Part shown: one piece after another, positions 17,652-24,755 of the stretch | Layout of the letters: each line of letters opens with the position of its first letter | Position numbering within the stretch: position 1 is the stretch's first letter | The notes under the pieces: generated by a model | The model's database searches: none | What the model was told of the DNA's origin: nothing | What the model saw: the letters and a program-made list of their open reading frames with translations, nothing else | Source: an uncultured Rubrobacteraceae bacterium | Lineage (GTDB): Bacteria > Actinomycetota > Rubrobacteria > Rubrobacterales > Rubrobacteraceae | DNA length: 35,517 nt | NCBI GenBank assembly: GCA_902806075.1 | Contig: CADCVG010000051.1 | Location: forward strand, 1 to 35,517 | Direction of reading: 5' to 3' | Translations under genes and position numbers: made by a program

Positions 17652-18137
17652 ATGGTACGCGTACTGTTCGTCTGCATGGGCAACATCTGCCGCTCGCCGC
17701 TCTCCCAGGGTGTCTTCGAGCACGTTCTGCGGCGCGAGAGGCTCGAGGGAGAGGTCGAGGTGGATTCGGCGGGGACGGGCTCCTGGCACGTCGGACACCC
17801 GCCGGACGAGCGGGCACGGAGGGGCGCTAGTAAGAGGGGCATAGACATAAGCTCTCAGCGGGCGCGGCGCCTCGAAAAAGAGGACTGCGAGAGGTTCGAC
17901 TACATCCTCTTTATGGACGAGGAGAACCGCCGCCTCGTCGAGCCTTTGTGTGGGGATGGCGGGGCCGAGGTGAGGCTCTTTCTGGACTACGCCCTCGGGC
18001 GTTCCGAGCGGGAGGTCCCCGACCCCTATTACGGTGGGGCGGAGGGCTTCGAGCTCGTCCTGGACCTCGTCGAAGCGGCATCGGAGGGGCTGCTAGAGGA
18101 CATTCGCGATCGCCACCTGAAGAGCGGTAGTGGCTGA
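17652..18137 (+). CDS. Low-molecular-weight protein tyrosine phosphatase family
   Basis: A 161-residue LMW-PTP. The P-loop CMGNICRSP has nucleophile Cys8 and Arg14, and the general acid Asp124 is in VPDPYYGG. DSAGTGSWHVGHPPDERA is the standard second strand and loop. The gene overlaps the following fructosamine-kinase-like gene by 8 bases. Bacterial homologues paired with that kinase have been described as ribulosamine-5-phosphate phosphatases in protein deglycation, a more likely role here than tyrosine dephosphorylation; this is inference from pairing. The start lacks a ribosome site and may be leaderless. The frame is open upstream, but the P-loop position fixes ATG 17652. Confidence 0.92.
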   Translation: MVRVLFVCMGNICRSPLSQGVFEHVLRRERLEGEVEVDSAGTGSWHVGHPPDERARRGASKRGIDISSQRARRLEKEDCERFDYILFMDEENRRLVEPLCGDGGAEVRLFLDYALGRSEREVPDPYYGGAEGFELVLDLVEAASEGLLEDIRDRHLKSGSG

Positions 18138-18990
18138 GGGAATCGTCGCCGAAGGGATCGAGGCATCCTTCGGCGTGCGACTCCTCTCCGCCCGTCCGCT
18201 GGGCGGGGGCTGTATTGGGGAGGTTTACAGGGCGGAGCTCTCCGACGGCTCTGTGGTGGTCGCGAAGGTGGACCGCGCCGGGGAGTCGCATCTGGAGCGA
18301 GAGGCGTACATGCTGCGCTACCTGCGCGAAGAGAGTGACCTTCCGGTCCCGGAGGTCTACCATTACTCGAAAGAGTTGCTGCTCATGCAGTTCGTGGAGG
18401 GGGAGAGCAGCTTCTCCAGTGAGGTCGAGCGCCACGCCGCCGAGTTGCTCGCCGGCTTGCATGGCATCACGGCAGACGCCTACGGTCACGAGCGGGACAC
18501 CCTGATCGGGAACCTCAACCAGCCGAACCCGCCGACGGAGAGCTGGACCGAGTTCTTTCGGGAGCACCGACTCTTGTATATGGCAAAGCTGGCACATGAG
18601 GCCGGACGTCTGCCGTCCGGGGACCTGGAGAGGGTCGAGCGGTTAGCGGAGAGGCTGGACGGCCTGATCGAGGAGCCCGAGCGGCCCTCGCTCATCCACG
18701 GGGATGTGTGGAGCGGGAACGTGCTGGCGAAAAACGGCAGGATCGCCGCCTTCCTCGACCCGGCGATCTACTACGCCGACCCCGAGATGGAGCTTGCCTT
18801 TATCTCGCTCTTCGACTCCTTCGGCGATACCTTTCTGAAACGCTACGAGGAGCTACGGGGCATCCGTCCCGGCTTCTTCGAGACGCGCCGCGACCTCTAC
18901 AACCTCTACCCGCTGCTCGTCCACGTCTACTTCTTCGACGGCGGCTACCTGGGCTCCGTCCGGGACACCCTTAGCCGGTTCGGATTCTAG
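18130..18990 (+). CDS. Fructosamine/ribulosamine 3-kinase family protein
   Basis: A 286-residue kinase of the fructosamine-3-kinase (aminoglycoside-phosphotransferase-like) fold. ATP site Lys46 lies in VVVAKVDRAG; LIHGDVWSGNVL (188-199) holds the catalytic Asp192 and metal-binding Asn197, and AFLDPAIYYADPEMELA (207-223) the DFG-like Asp210. Family members phosphorylate ketoamine adducts on protein lysines, causing them to fall off; bacterial ones prefer ribulosamines and erythrulosamines. Start GTG 18130 overlaps the phosphatase stop, so the two are translationally coupled. Its TAG shares the tetranucleotide CTAG with the stop of the convergent DUF4126-like gene. Confidence 0.93.
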   Translation: MAEGIVAEGIEASFGVRLLSARPLGGGCIGEVYRAELSDGSVVVAKVDRAGESHLEREAYMLRYLREESDLPVPEVYHYSKELLLMQFVEGESSFSSEVERHAAELLAGLHGITADAYGHERDTLIGNLNQPNPPTESWTEFFREHRLLYMAKLAHEAGRLPSGDLERVERLAERLDGLIEEPERPSLIHGDVWSGNVLAKNGRIAAFLDPAIYYADPEMELAFISLFDSFGDTFLKRYEELRGIRPGFFETRRDLYNLYPLLVHVYFFDGGYLGSVRDTLSRFGF

Positions 18991-19502
18991 GTCTTCCGTC
19001 TCAGGAGGCGTGTCCCTAGCGAGAGGACGAGCCTATCTTCGAGGGTCGCGAGGAGCGGGTCCGGGATGCCCTTTCGTGCTCCTTCCGTCCGGAGCTTCTC
19101 CCCGGCGTAGGCGGTGGCGAGTGCCGAGAGCGCCCCGAGGATGGCGCCCGAGTTCCTGTGGCGTCCCTCGGAGGAGAACAACTCCGCCCCGACGAGGGCG
19201 CCGGAGAGGGCGCGGCCGAGCAGGGCCGGGGCCGAGGTGCGGGCCGGGATGAAGGGTGTCTTATCGGCGATCATCTCCCCGACGGCGAGGAGGGCCAGGA
19301 GGTTAGAGACCCTCGCGGAGCCTAAAGCCGGGAGGTTCGGTGCGTCCGCGTCGCCGCGCCGTACGGCCCGGGCGAGGAGGGCCGGGGCGGACAAGGAGCG
19401 GAGGCCCGAGATTCCGGCGAGCCCGAGCGTCTTGAACGTCGCGGTGGTGACCTCGAACTCGACGCGCGTCCTACGGCGTCCGAACAGGCCGCCCCTAGGC
19501 AA
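18987..19502 (-). CDS. DUF4126-like membrane protein
   Basis: A 171-residue hydrophobic, alanine-rich protein. ALLAVGEMIADKTPFIPARTS is the hallmark of DUF4126 proteins (GE..ADK.P), followed by PALLGRALSGALVGAELF and GAILGALSALATAYAGEKLR, giving four to five short membrane segments. Function of the family is unknown. The start overlaps the end of the upstream isocitrate-dehydrogenase-like gene by 8 bases, so the two form an operon. It converges on the kinase gene with shared stop bases. Confidence 0.78.
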   Translation of the reverse strand: MPRGGLFGRRRTRVEFEVTTATFKTLGLAGISGLRSLSAPALLARAVRRGDADAPNLPALGSARVSNLLALLAVGEMIADKTPFIPARTSAPALLGRALSGALVGAELFSSEGRHRNSGAILGALSALATAYAGEKLRTEGARKGIPDPLLATLEDRLVLSLGTRLLRRKT

Positions 19503-20571
19503 GGGCGCTCCAGACCTCTAGCTTCGTCTTGACGTGACGGATCACCTCATCGGTAAACTCCCGGGTCCCGGTGTGTCCTCCGAGGTCCAGAGTCCGGTTC
19601 CCCTCCAGCACCGACTCGAACGTCGATTCGTAGATCGCTCGGGAGGCGAGTTCGGCCTTCTCGTCGTGGAAAAAGGTGAGGAGTGCTGCGCCCGCGAGGA
19701 TCATCGCCATCGGGTTCGCTATGTTCTTCCCGAAGAGGCTCGGCGCCGTGCCGTGCGGGGCCTCGGCCATCACCGTGCATGGTTCGTACTCATCGCTCAG
19801 CTGGATCAGGAGCGACTCGGCCCCGGCGATGGAGCCGAACATCTGGAGCACCATGTCGGACATCAGGTCGCCATCGCGGTTGAGGGTGGGGATGACCATC
19901 GGCTCCCCGTGCGCGGTAAGGAGCAGGGCGAAGGTCGCGTCTATGAGCTGGGGGTTGTAGCGTACATCCCTGTTGTTCGCCGCCACTCGATCCATCTCTT
20001 CTTTGAGCATGCCCTCGTAGACGGGGGAGACCGTGTACTTCGGCCCGCCGAAGACTTCCGCCCGCATCTTCCGGGCCTGGATGAAGGCGAACTCGGCGAC
20101 GCCTCGACATACCCGACGCGAGATCTTCTCGGTCCGGTAGGCGACCTCGTCATCCCCTTCGCCCTTGCGCCACTCTTCCGCTCCGTACGCGTCGTCGACG
20201 GCCATGCGGACGACGGAGATGGGAGCGTGGATGCCCGGCAGCGGATTAACCCCCGGGATACGCCGTCCCGTCCGGAGGATCACCGTACCGTCGATTCCGC
20301 TGCGCAAAATAGCGTTCGGGGAGCCCACGTCCCCCGGCTTCTCGGGGGTGATAGTGGCAGCCTTGATCCCGTACCCGGACTCTTTCATCGCCGCCGCCGC
20401 TTCATGTACGATCCCGTTCTCCGTCGCCTGCCGGTTCTCCAGCGACAGGTCGTACCTCTTGAACTCTATATCCAGCTCGGTCACCGAAGGGTCGAGGACG
20501 CGCAGCGCCTCCTCCAGAAGCTCCTGCCCCGTCTGGTCACCCTCCATGACGATGATCCTCTTTCGATCCAC
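19495..20571 (-). CDS. Divergent isocitrate/isopropylmalate dehydrogenase family protein
   Basis: About 358 residues. The start is set at GTG 20571: GAGGTGAT stands 8 bases or so upstream, matching the 16S 3' end, and the product then begins MDRKRIIVMEGDQTGQE. The superfamily core is clear: SPNAILRSGIDGTVILRTGR keeps Ser84, Asn86, Arg90 and Arg100 of isocitrate binding; NRDGDLMSDM has the metal Asp pair; EAPHGTAPSLFGKNIANPMAMILAGA is the adenine-site region. The opening loop (EGDQTGQE in place of GDGxGPE) and a poor match around ENTEDxYAG set it apart from the icd at 8999. Isocitrate is likely; other 2-hydroxy acids are possible. Co-transcribed with the DUF4126-like gene. Confidence 0.82.
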   Translation of the reverse strand: MDRKRIIVMEGDQTGQELLEEALRVLDPSVTELDIEFKRYDLSLENRQATENGIVHEAAAAMKESGYGIKAATITPEKPGDVGSPNAILRSGIDGTVILRTGRRIPGVNPLPGIHAPISVVRMAVDDAYGAEEWRKGEGDDEVAYRTEKISRRVCRGVAEFAFIQARKMRAEVFGGPKYTVSPVYEGMLKEEMDRVAANNRDVRYNPQLIDATFALLLTAHGEPMVIPTLNRDGDLMSDMVLQMFGSIAGAESLLIQLSDEYEPCTVMAEAPHGTAPSLFGKNIANPMAMILAGAALLTFFHDEKAELASRAIYESTFESVLEGNRTLDLGGHTGTREFTDEVIRHVKTKLEVWSALA

Positions 20572-21075
20572 CCTTATCACCTCGTAAAAGTTTCGTCTAT
20601 ATCTCCCCGTCAAGTATACGACTTGCGACGGGGGGTTTCGGCGACCCCGGCGGGGCCGGAGTGAGACTTGCCCGAGTGACGTGGCCTGGGTGAAGTTATC
20701 CTGGGCGAACGAAAGGCTTGTGGAGGAACGCCGGAGGCGGGTGGGAAGCGTTGACAGGGGATCAGGGTTCTCCTCGCTCTCACCGCGATCTTTGTCGCTG
20801 TCGCCTTCGTGAAGGAGAACGTGATCTTCTTTATAGTGGGCCTGATCCTGGCTATGGTCTTTCTTTGATCTGGTAGAGGGAGACACCGTAGGGACGACGG
20901 TGGGTGTTACTTACGCCGGGGGCGACTACGACGACCGGGACGGCGGCGACGGTGGTTCGACGGCGGCGGGGATCAGGCGTGCCTTGCCGGGCGCGGGGGA
21001 AGACGGGTATTCTAGAATGTGTCCGGTGGACGAACTTCCGGAGGACCATGGACGGCCAGGAGGGGAGGAGGCGGC
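20572..21075. other. 500-base gap between IDH-like gene and AIM24 genes
   Basis: The left part must promote the leftward dehydrogenase gene; TTGACG and TATACT occur on the minus strand near 20605-20620 but do not pair well. The middle holds a hydrophobic micro-frame (20761-20868, listed separately). On the right, TATTCT/TAGAAT at 21008-21018 forms the 10-base palindrome ATTCTAGAAT, a possible -10 or operator for the AIM24 genes 58 bases downstream. The stretch 20869-21000 shows nothing recognisable. Confidence 0.5.
20761..20868 (+). pseudogene. Hydrophobic micro-frame without a standard start
   Basis: Thirty-five codons read IRVLLALTAIFVAVAFVKEN followed by VIFFIVGLILAMVFL and TGA: two membrane helices split by KEN, like small actinobacterial membrane proteins. 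No ATG, GTG or TTG is in frame upstream before a TGA at 20752. TTG 20751, preceded by GGAGG about 14 bases earlier, is one base out of frame at a GGGG run. Either the gene is broken by one base, the base is an assembly error, or the frame is chance. Confidence 0.4.
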
Positions 21076-21696
21076 GTGACGCGCTTTCGGCTAGAGAACA
21101 GCCGGTTGTTGGAGGTAACGCTCCAGAACGAGCGGGTGATGACGCGGGCGGGCTCGATGGTCGCCTACGATGGGCAGATGAAGTTCGAGAAGGCCATCCT
21201 CGGCGGGGAGGGGCTCTTCGGTGCGCTGAAGCGCAGGGTCGGCGGTGAGGGCTTCGATCTGATGACCACGAGTGGCACGGGCCGGGTGTACGTAGCTCAG
21301 AACGCGGCGGAGATCCTGCTGGTTCCCCTCCAGAACGACCGCATATTTATCGAGTCGAGCAGCGTACTGGCCTTCGACCACGGGATGCGAAGCAACACCG
21401 TCTTCGCCGGCCTCCGCGGCGCCTCCTCGGGACAGGGGCTCTTCACGACGAGCATCGAGGGGACCGGGAACGTCGCGGCGATCTCCGACGGTACCGCCAT
21501 AGCCCTGGAGGTTACCCAGAGCGAGCCCCTGTTCGTGGACCCGGACGCGTTTATCGGCTACACGGGGAACGTCCGGCAGGAGTTCGTCTTCGACGTGAAC
21601 TGGAAGACGCTCGTTGGCCGTTCCTCTGGCGAGAGCTACCAACTCAAGTTTACCGGAGGGGGCATCGTGTACATCCAGCCGAGCGAGCGCAGGTAG
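21076..21696 (+). CDS. AIM24-family protein, copy 1
   Basis: A 206-residue member of the AIM24 (mitochondrial biogenesis-like beta-prism) family. GTG 21076 has GGAGGAG five bases upstream. Landmarks are VMTRAGSMVAYDGQMKFEKA, GTGRVYVAQN, ESSSVLAFDHGM, GLFTTSIEGTGNVAAISDG and the C-terminal SGESYQLKFTGGGIVYIQPS. There is no signal peptide. Bacterial AIM24 proteins are often found with TerD and other stress proteins, but their biochemistry is unknown. First of three tandem copies; the second starts 12 bases after its stop. Confidence 0.92.
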   Translation: MTRFRLENSRLLEVTLQNERVMTRAGSMVAYDGQMKFEKAILGGEGLFGALKRRVGGEGFDLMTTSGTGRVYVAQNAAEILLVPLQNDRIFIESSSVLAFDHGMRSNTVFAGLRGASSGQGLFTTSIEGTGNVAAISDGTAIALEVTQSEPLFVDPDAFIGYTGNVRQEFVFDVNWKTLVGRSSGESYQLKFTGGGIVYIQPSERR

Positions 21697-21708
21697 GGAG
21701 GGGGAGGG

Positions 21709-22359
21709 ATGCCCGAGTACACCCTCGTGAACAGCAAGATGCTCTCGGTCACGCTCCGCAACGAGGAGGTCTTCGCCAAGCGGGGGGCCATGATCGCCTA
21801 CACCGGCCGCGTGGACTTCGCCCCGTCCTCCTCGGGCTCCGAGGGCCTCGGGGGTATGGCGATGCGCTCCGTCACCGGCGAGCGGATGACCCTCATGAGC
21901 GCCCGCGGCACCGGCGAGGTCCTGTACGCCTTCTACGGGAGGCACGTCACCATGGTCCATCTCTCAGGCGAGACCTTCTACGCCGAGAGCGAGAGCCTGC
22001 TGGCCTACGACGGGCGGCTGAGGAGCGGTACGCAGTTCCTCGGAAGCTCCGGCGTCGGCGGCCTGATCCGGGGTGCCGCTACCGGCAGCGGCCTCTTCAC
22101 CACGACCCTGACAGGCTCCGGCGAGCTCGCCATTATCTCCGACGGAGACGCCATCGCCCTCGACGTAACGCCGGACCGACCGGTCTTCGTAGACCCTCAG
22201 GCGTACATAGGCCACCGGGGACAGCTCCGCTCGGACCTCGTCACCGACGTCGGCTGGAAGACCTTCGTCGGCCAGTCCTCCGGCGAGAGCTACCAGCTCA
22301 AGTTCACGGGAGGGGGCACCGTGTACATCCAGGCCGCCGAGAGAGGGGGGAACAGGTGA
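21709..22359 (+). CDS. AIM24-family protein, copy 2
   Basis: A 216-residue AIM24 protein clearly paralogous to copy 1: VFAKRGAMIAYTGRVDF, GTGEVLYAFYGRH, AESESLLAYDGRL, GLFTTTLTGSGELAIISDGD and SGESYQLKFTGGGTVYIQAA match it block by block. ATG 21709 sits after AGGGAGGGGGAGGG. Its TGA overlaps the GTG of copy 3 (GTGA), so translation is coupled. Divergence from copy 1 is moderate, as expected of an old tandem duplication that has specialised rather than a recent repeat. Confidence 0.92.
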   Translation: MPEYTLVNSKMLSVTLRNEEVFAKRGAMIAYTGRVDFAPSSSGSEGLGGMAMRSVTGERMTLMSARGTGEVLYAFYGRHVTMVHLSGETFYAESESLLAYDGRLRSGTQFLGSSGVGGLIRGAATGSGLFTTTLTGSGELAIISDGDAIALDVTPDRPVFVDPQAYIGHRGQLRSDLVTDVGWKTFVGQSSGESYQLKFTGGGTVYIQAAERGGNR

Positions 22360-23087
22360 TCTTCAACGCCCGGAACCTGCCGTCAAACGACAACGTGAAC
22401 CCCTACGCCTTCTGTGTGGACGTCGCGGGCGAGATGTTTATCCAGAAGGGGAAGATGATCGCCTACTACGGCGCTTTGCGCTTCGAGTCCTTGAGCGCCG
22501 GCCCCTACGGCGCGCTCGTCAAGGAGTCCTTCAACTCCCCGCTCTACGCGAACGACTTCGTCGTCGTCACCGGGCAGGGCAGACTCATCCTCGGCGACCG
22601 CGGCAATAACATTGCCTCCTACGACCTCAAAGAGGGCAACCTGACCGTGAGAGGCGCGAACGTCCTGGGCTTCGAGCCCTCGCTCGTTTGCCAGGAGTCG
22701 ACCGTCCCCGGCTACCTCACCTTGCTCGGCACCGGCAAGTTCCTCGCCTCCTCAAACGGCGCCGTACACTTCCTGGAGCCGCCGGTACGGGTAGACGAGG
22801 ATGCGCTGCTCGGCTGGGCCGACATGCCCTCTCCGTCATACCGCTACGACTACGGCTACATGCGCGGCATGTTCGGGATGGTTCGCTCCATGATCGGGGG
22901 CCGTAGCTCCGGCGAGGAGAAGCAACTCGACTTCACCGGGCAGGGGACCGTCCTCATACAGTCCTCTGAGATGGGCCTCGTCGGGAGCACCGCCCTCGAC
23001 GACGTACTGGCCCGGACCGGGAGCCTGCAGCAGAACGAGCTCCAGCAACTCCTCTCGCACATAAACCAGCGCCTCCAGCAGTCCTAG
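22356..23087 (+). CDS. AIM24-family protein, copy 3, with C-terminal helix
   Basis: A 243-residue, more distant AIM24 protein starting at GTG 22356, overlapping the previous stop by 4 bases. It keeps MFIQKGKMIAYYGALRFES, VTGQGRLILGDRG, GANVLGFEPSL and SGEEKQLDFTGQGTVLIQSS, but adds a C-terminal amphipathic, Gln-rich helix (DDVLARTGSLQQNELQQLLS and following) absent from copies 1 and 2, likely for oligomerisation. A Tyr/Met-rich insert (YRYDYGYMRGMFGMVRSMIG) replaces a family loop. Its TAG shares CTAG with the stop of the convergent SDR pseudogene. Confidence 0.9.
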   Translation: MIFNARNLPSNDNVNPYAFCVDVAGEMFIQKGKMIAYYGALRFESLSAGPYGALVKESFNSPLYANDFVVVTGQGRLILGDRGNNIASYDLKEGNLTVRGANVLGFEPSLVCQESTVPGYLTLLGTGKFLASSNGAVHFLEPPVRVDEDALLGWADMPSPSYRYDYGYMRGMFGMVRSMIGGRSSGEEKQLDFTGQGTVLIQSSEMGLVGSTALDDVLARTGSLQQNELQQLLSHINQRLQQS

Positions 23088-23904
23088 AGCCTGAACGCCG
23101 GTGGCTGCCGGCCGTCGACGTCGGTGAAGCCGTACTCGCGGGCCAGGTCCCCAACCGTCAGCACCTCCCCTGATCTTTGCAGCACGTCAGGGTCCGCAGC
23201 GAGCGCGGCCACGGCCTGCCCGAGGTACTCCGGCGTCTCGGTGGCGCTTAGGTCGAAGGGCTGCGCTGCATGAGCGGCCATCACCCGCTCGGTTCGCATG
23301 AACCCGGGCGAACGCCACGGCGGAGATACCGTACGGGTGGAGCTCGCAGGCCATTCCATAGGCCATGCGGACGATAGCGGCCTTCGCCACATCGTAGTAC
23401 AGGTTGCCCAGGTACTCCCCGAACGCCCACGCGACGGTGTTGAGATCAAGCCCCGCCGCTCTTGCAGCATCAGCGGCACGGCGAAGCGGCTGGCTACCAG
23501 ATGCGCCCGCACGCCGGCCACGAACATCCCCTCCCAGTGCCGCAACGGTTGTTCCCAGAAGGGCGCGACGAAACCCTCACCCTCATGGTGCTCGTAGCCG
23601 CCCCACACGTTGTTGACCAGCAGGTCGAGGCGTCCTTGCTCCCCGCGCACCCGCGCGAACAACCCATCGACCTCCGCGTCGACCGCATGATCGCAGCGAA
23701 CCGGGCTGCCCGTGCCGCCCTGCGCGGTCACCGCCTCGGCGGTCTCTCCGATGGTCCCCGGCAGGTTCTCGGTCGTCTCCTCGCCGGCGCTACGCCCGGT
23801 CACGTAGACCGTGGCCCCCGCCCTATCGAGCACGAGGGCGATGGCGCGCCCCGCGCGTGGCTAGCCCCCGTAACGACGACGGTTTTGTCTCGTAGCCGTG
23901 CCAA
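23084..23904 (-). pseudogene. Short-chain dehydrogenase with three frameshifts
   Basis: The start is probably TTG 23904 (MARLRDKTVVVTGAS). After TGAS the frame shifts near 23845; the next 390 bases read ALVLDRAGATVYVTGRSA and LLVNNVWGGYEHHEGEGF as in SDR oxidoreductases; the catalytic stretch (NTVAWAFGEYLGNLYYDVAK, AAIVRMAYGMACELHPYGIS) is in another frame between about 23440 and 23308; then PGFMRTERVM and the C-terminus return to the former frame. Tyr and Lys of YYDVAK are present once shifted. Three single-base shifts would abolish function, unless the sequence has errors. It trails the HAD gene by 65 bases on the same strand. Confidence 0.75.
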
Positions 23905-23969
23905 GATACATCGCCACGTTACGCCTTGCGTTCCTTCGGAATTTATACGTGATGAAGGGGTGGAGGATG

Positions 23970-24755
23970 CTACGGTCCGCCTCTCCGCCGAACTGCGCGG
24001 GCCGCGGCGGGCTCCGGCATTCTCTTCAGCAAGCTCCAAATTCCCTCGTGCCCCGGCGCCTCCGATACGCTCCCTCCTGCCTCCCTGACGAGCGAGACAA
24101 CCGCCGGCGCCGCCCCCGTGAGCGTACACGGCGTCGCCACCCGGGATAGCCAGCACATGTCGTTCACCCCGTCCCCGATGCCGACCGCGCCTGCGGCTCG
24201 CTCCCCGAGGAGCGCCACCAGCGCGGTCCACTTGTCCGCCTCCTTCCCCGTCACGTAGACCTTGCGGCCATCTCGAAAGAGGCGCAGCGTAGCGTCGAGA
24301 CGTAGCGCCGCCTCTTCGAGCAGCGGGAGCAGTGTCGCAGCCTCGCCGGGCGTCTCCGTTCGCGCCACCAGGCACGCCTCGAAGTCTTCCTGCCACGTGA
24401 AAGGAGGGAGGTTTGGGGCCATCTCTTCGAGCTTCGTTTGTAGCTCCTGCCAGGAGCGGCCGGGATCGAGGGGGCGATATTCTGCGGGCGGGCCGAGGAG
24501 GGCACCATCTTCGAGGACGACGCCGGAGACGGGAACGCCGCGCCGGGTGAGTCCGGCGACGACCGGTTCCGTTCCATGCCAGGAGCGGGCGGTGGCGAGG
24601 ACGATGTCGTGACGGTTCGAGAGGTCTGCCAGGGCTTCGGCGGTCGCGGGGGCCAGGTAGGCGGAGCGGGTGCGGCCGGGGACCTCGATGGCGTCTGGCA
24701 GGGCTTCGAGGTGCAGCAGCGTGTAGTCGAGGTCGAGGACGAGGGCGCGGCGCAC
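23970..24755 (-). CDS. HAD-superfamily phosphatase of the Ter module
   Basis: A 261-residue HAD hydrolase. Motif I DLDYTLL has nucleophile Asp8 and Asp10; LATARSW is the motif II region; a Cof-type alpha/beta cap follows; GIGDGVNDMCWLSR near residue 197 is motif IV. Cof-like HADs dephosphorylate sugar or nucleotide phosphates. GTG 24755 directly abuts the TAG of the upstream StiP-type gene, so it is the last intact gene of the operon. In described Ter-linked biosynthetic operons a HAD phosphatase accompanies two phosphoribosyltransferases, matching this position. Substrate unknown. Confidence 0.88.
   Translation of the reverse strand: MRRALVLDLDYTLLHLEALPDAIEVPGRTRSAYLAPATAEALADLSNRHDIVLATARSWHGTEPVVAGLTRRGVPVSGVVLEDGALLGPPAEYRPLDPGRSWQELQTKLEEMAPNLPPFTWQEDFEACLVARTETPGEAATLLPLLEEAALRLDATLRLFRDGRKVYVTGKEADKWTALVALLGERAAGAVGIGDGVNDMCWLSRVATPCTLTGAAPAVVSLVREAGGSVSEAPGHEGIWSLLKRMPEPAAARAVRRRGGP

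Noticed and set aside
19534-20664. A 376-codon open frame on the plus strand
   Set aside because: Antisense to the divergent dehydrogenase gene, with no protein-like motifs.
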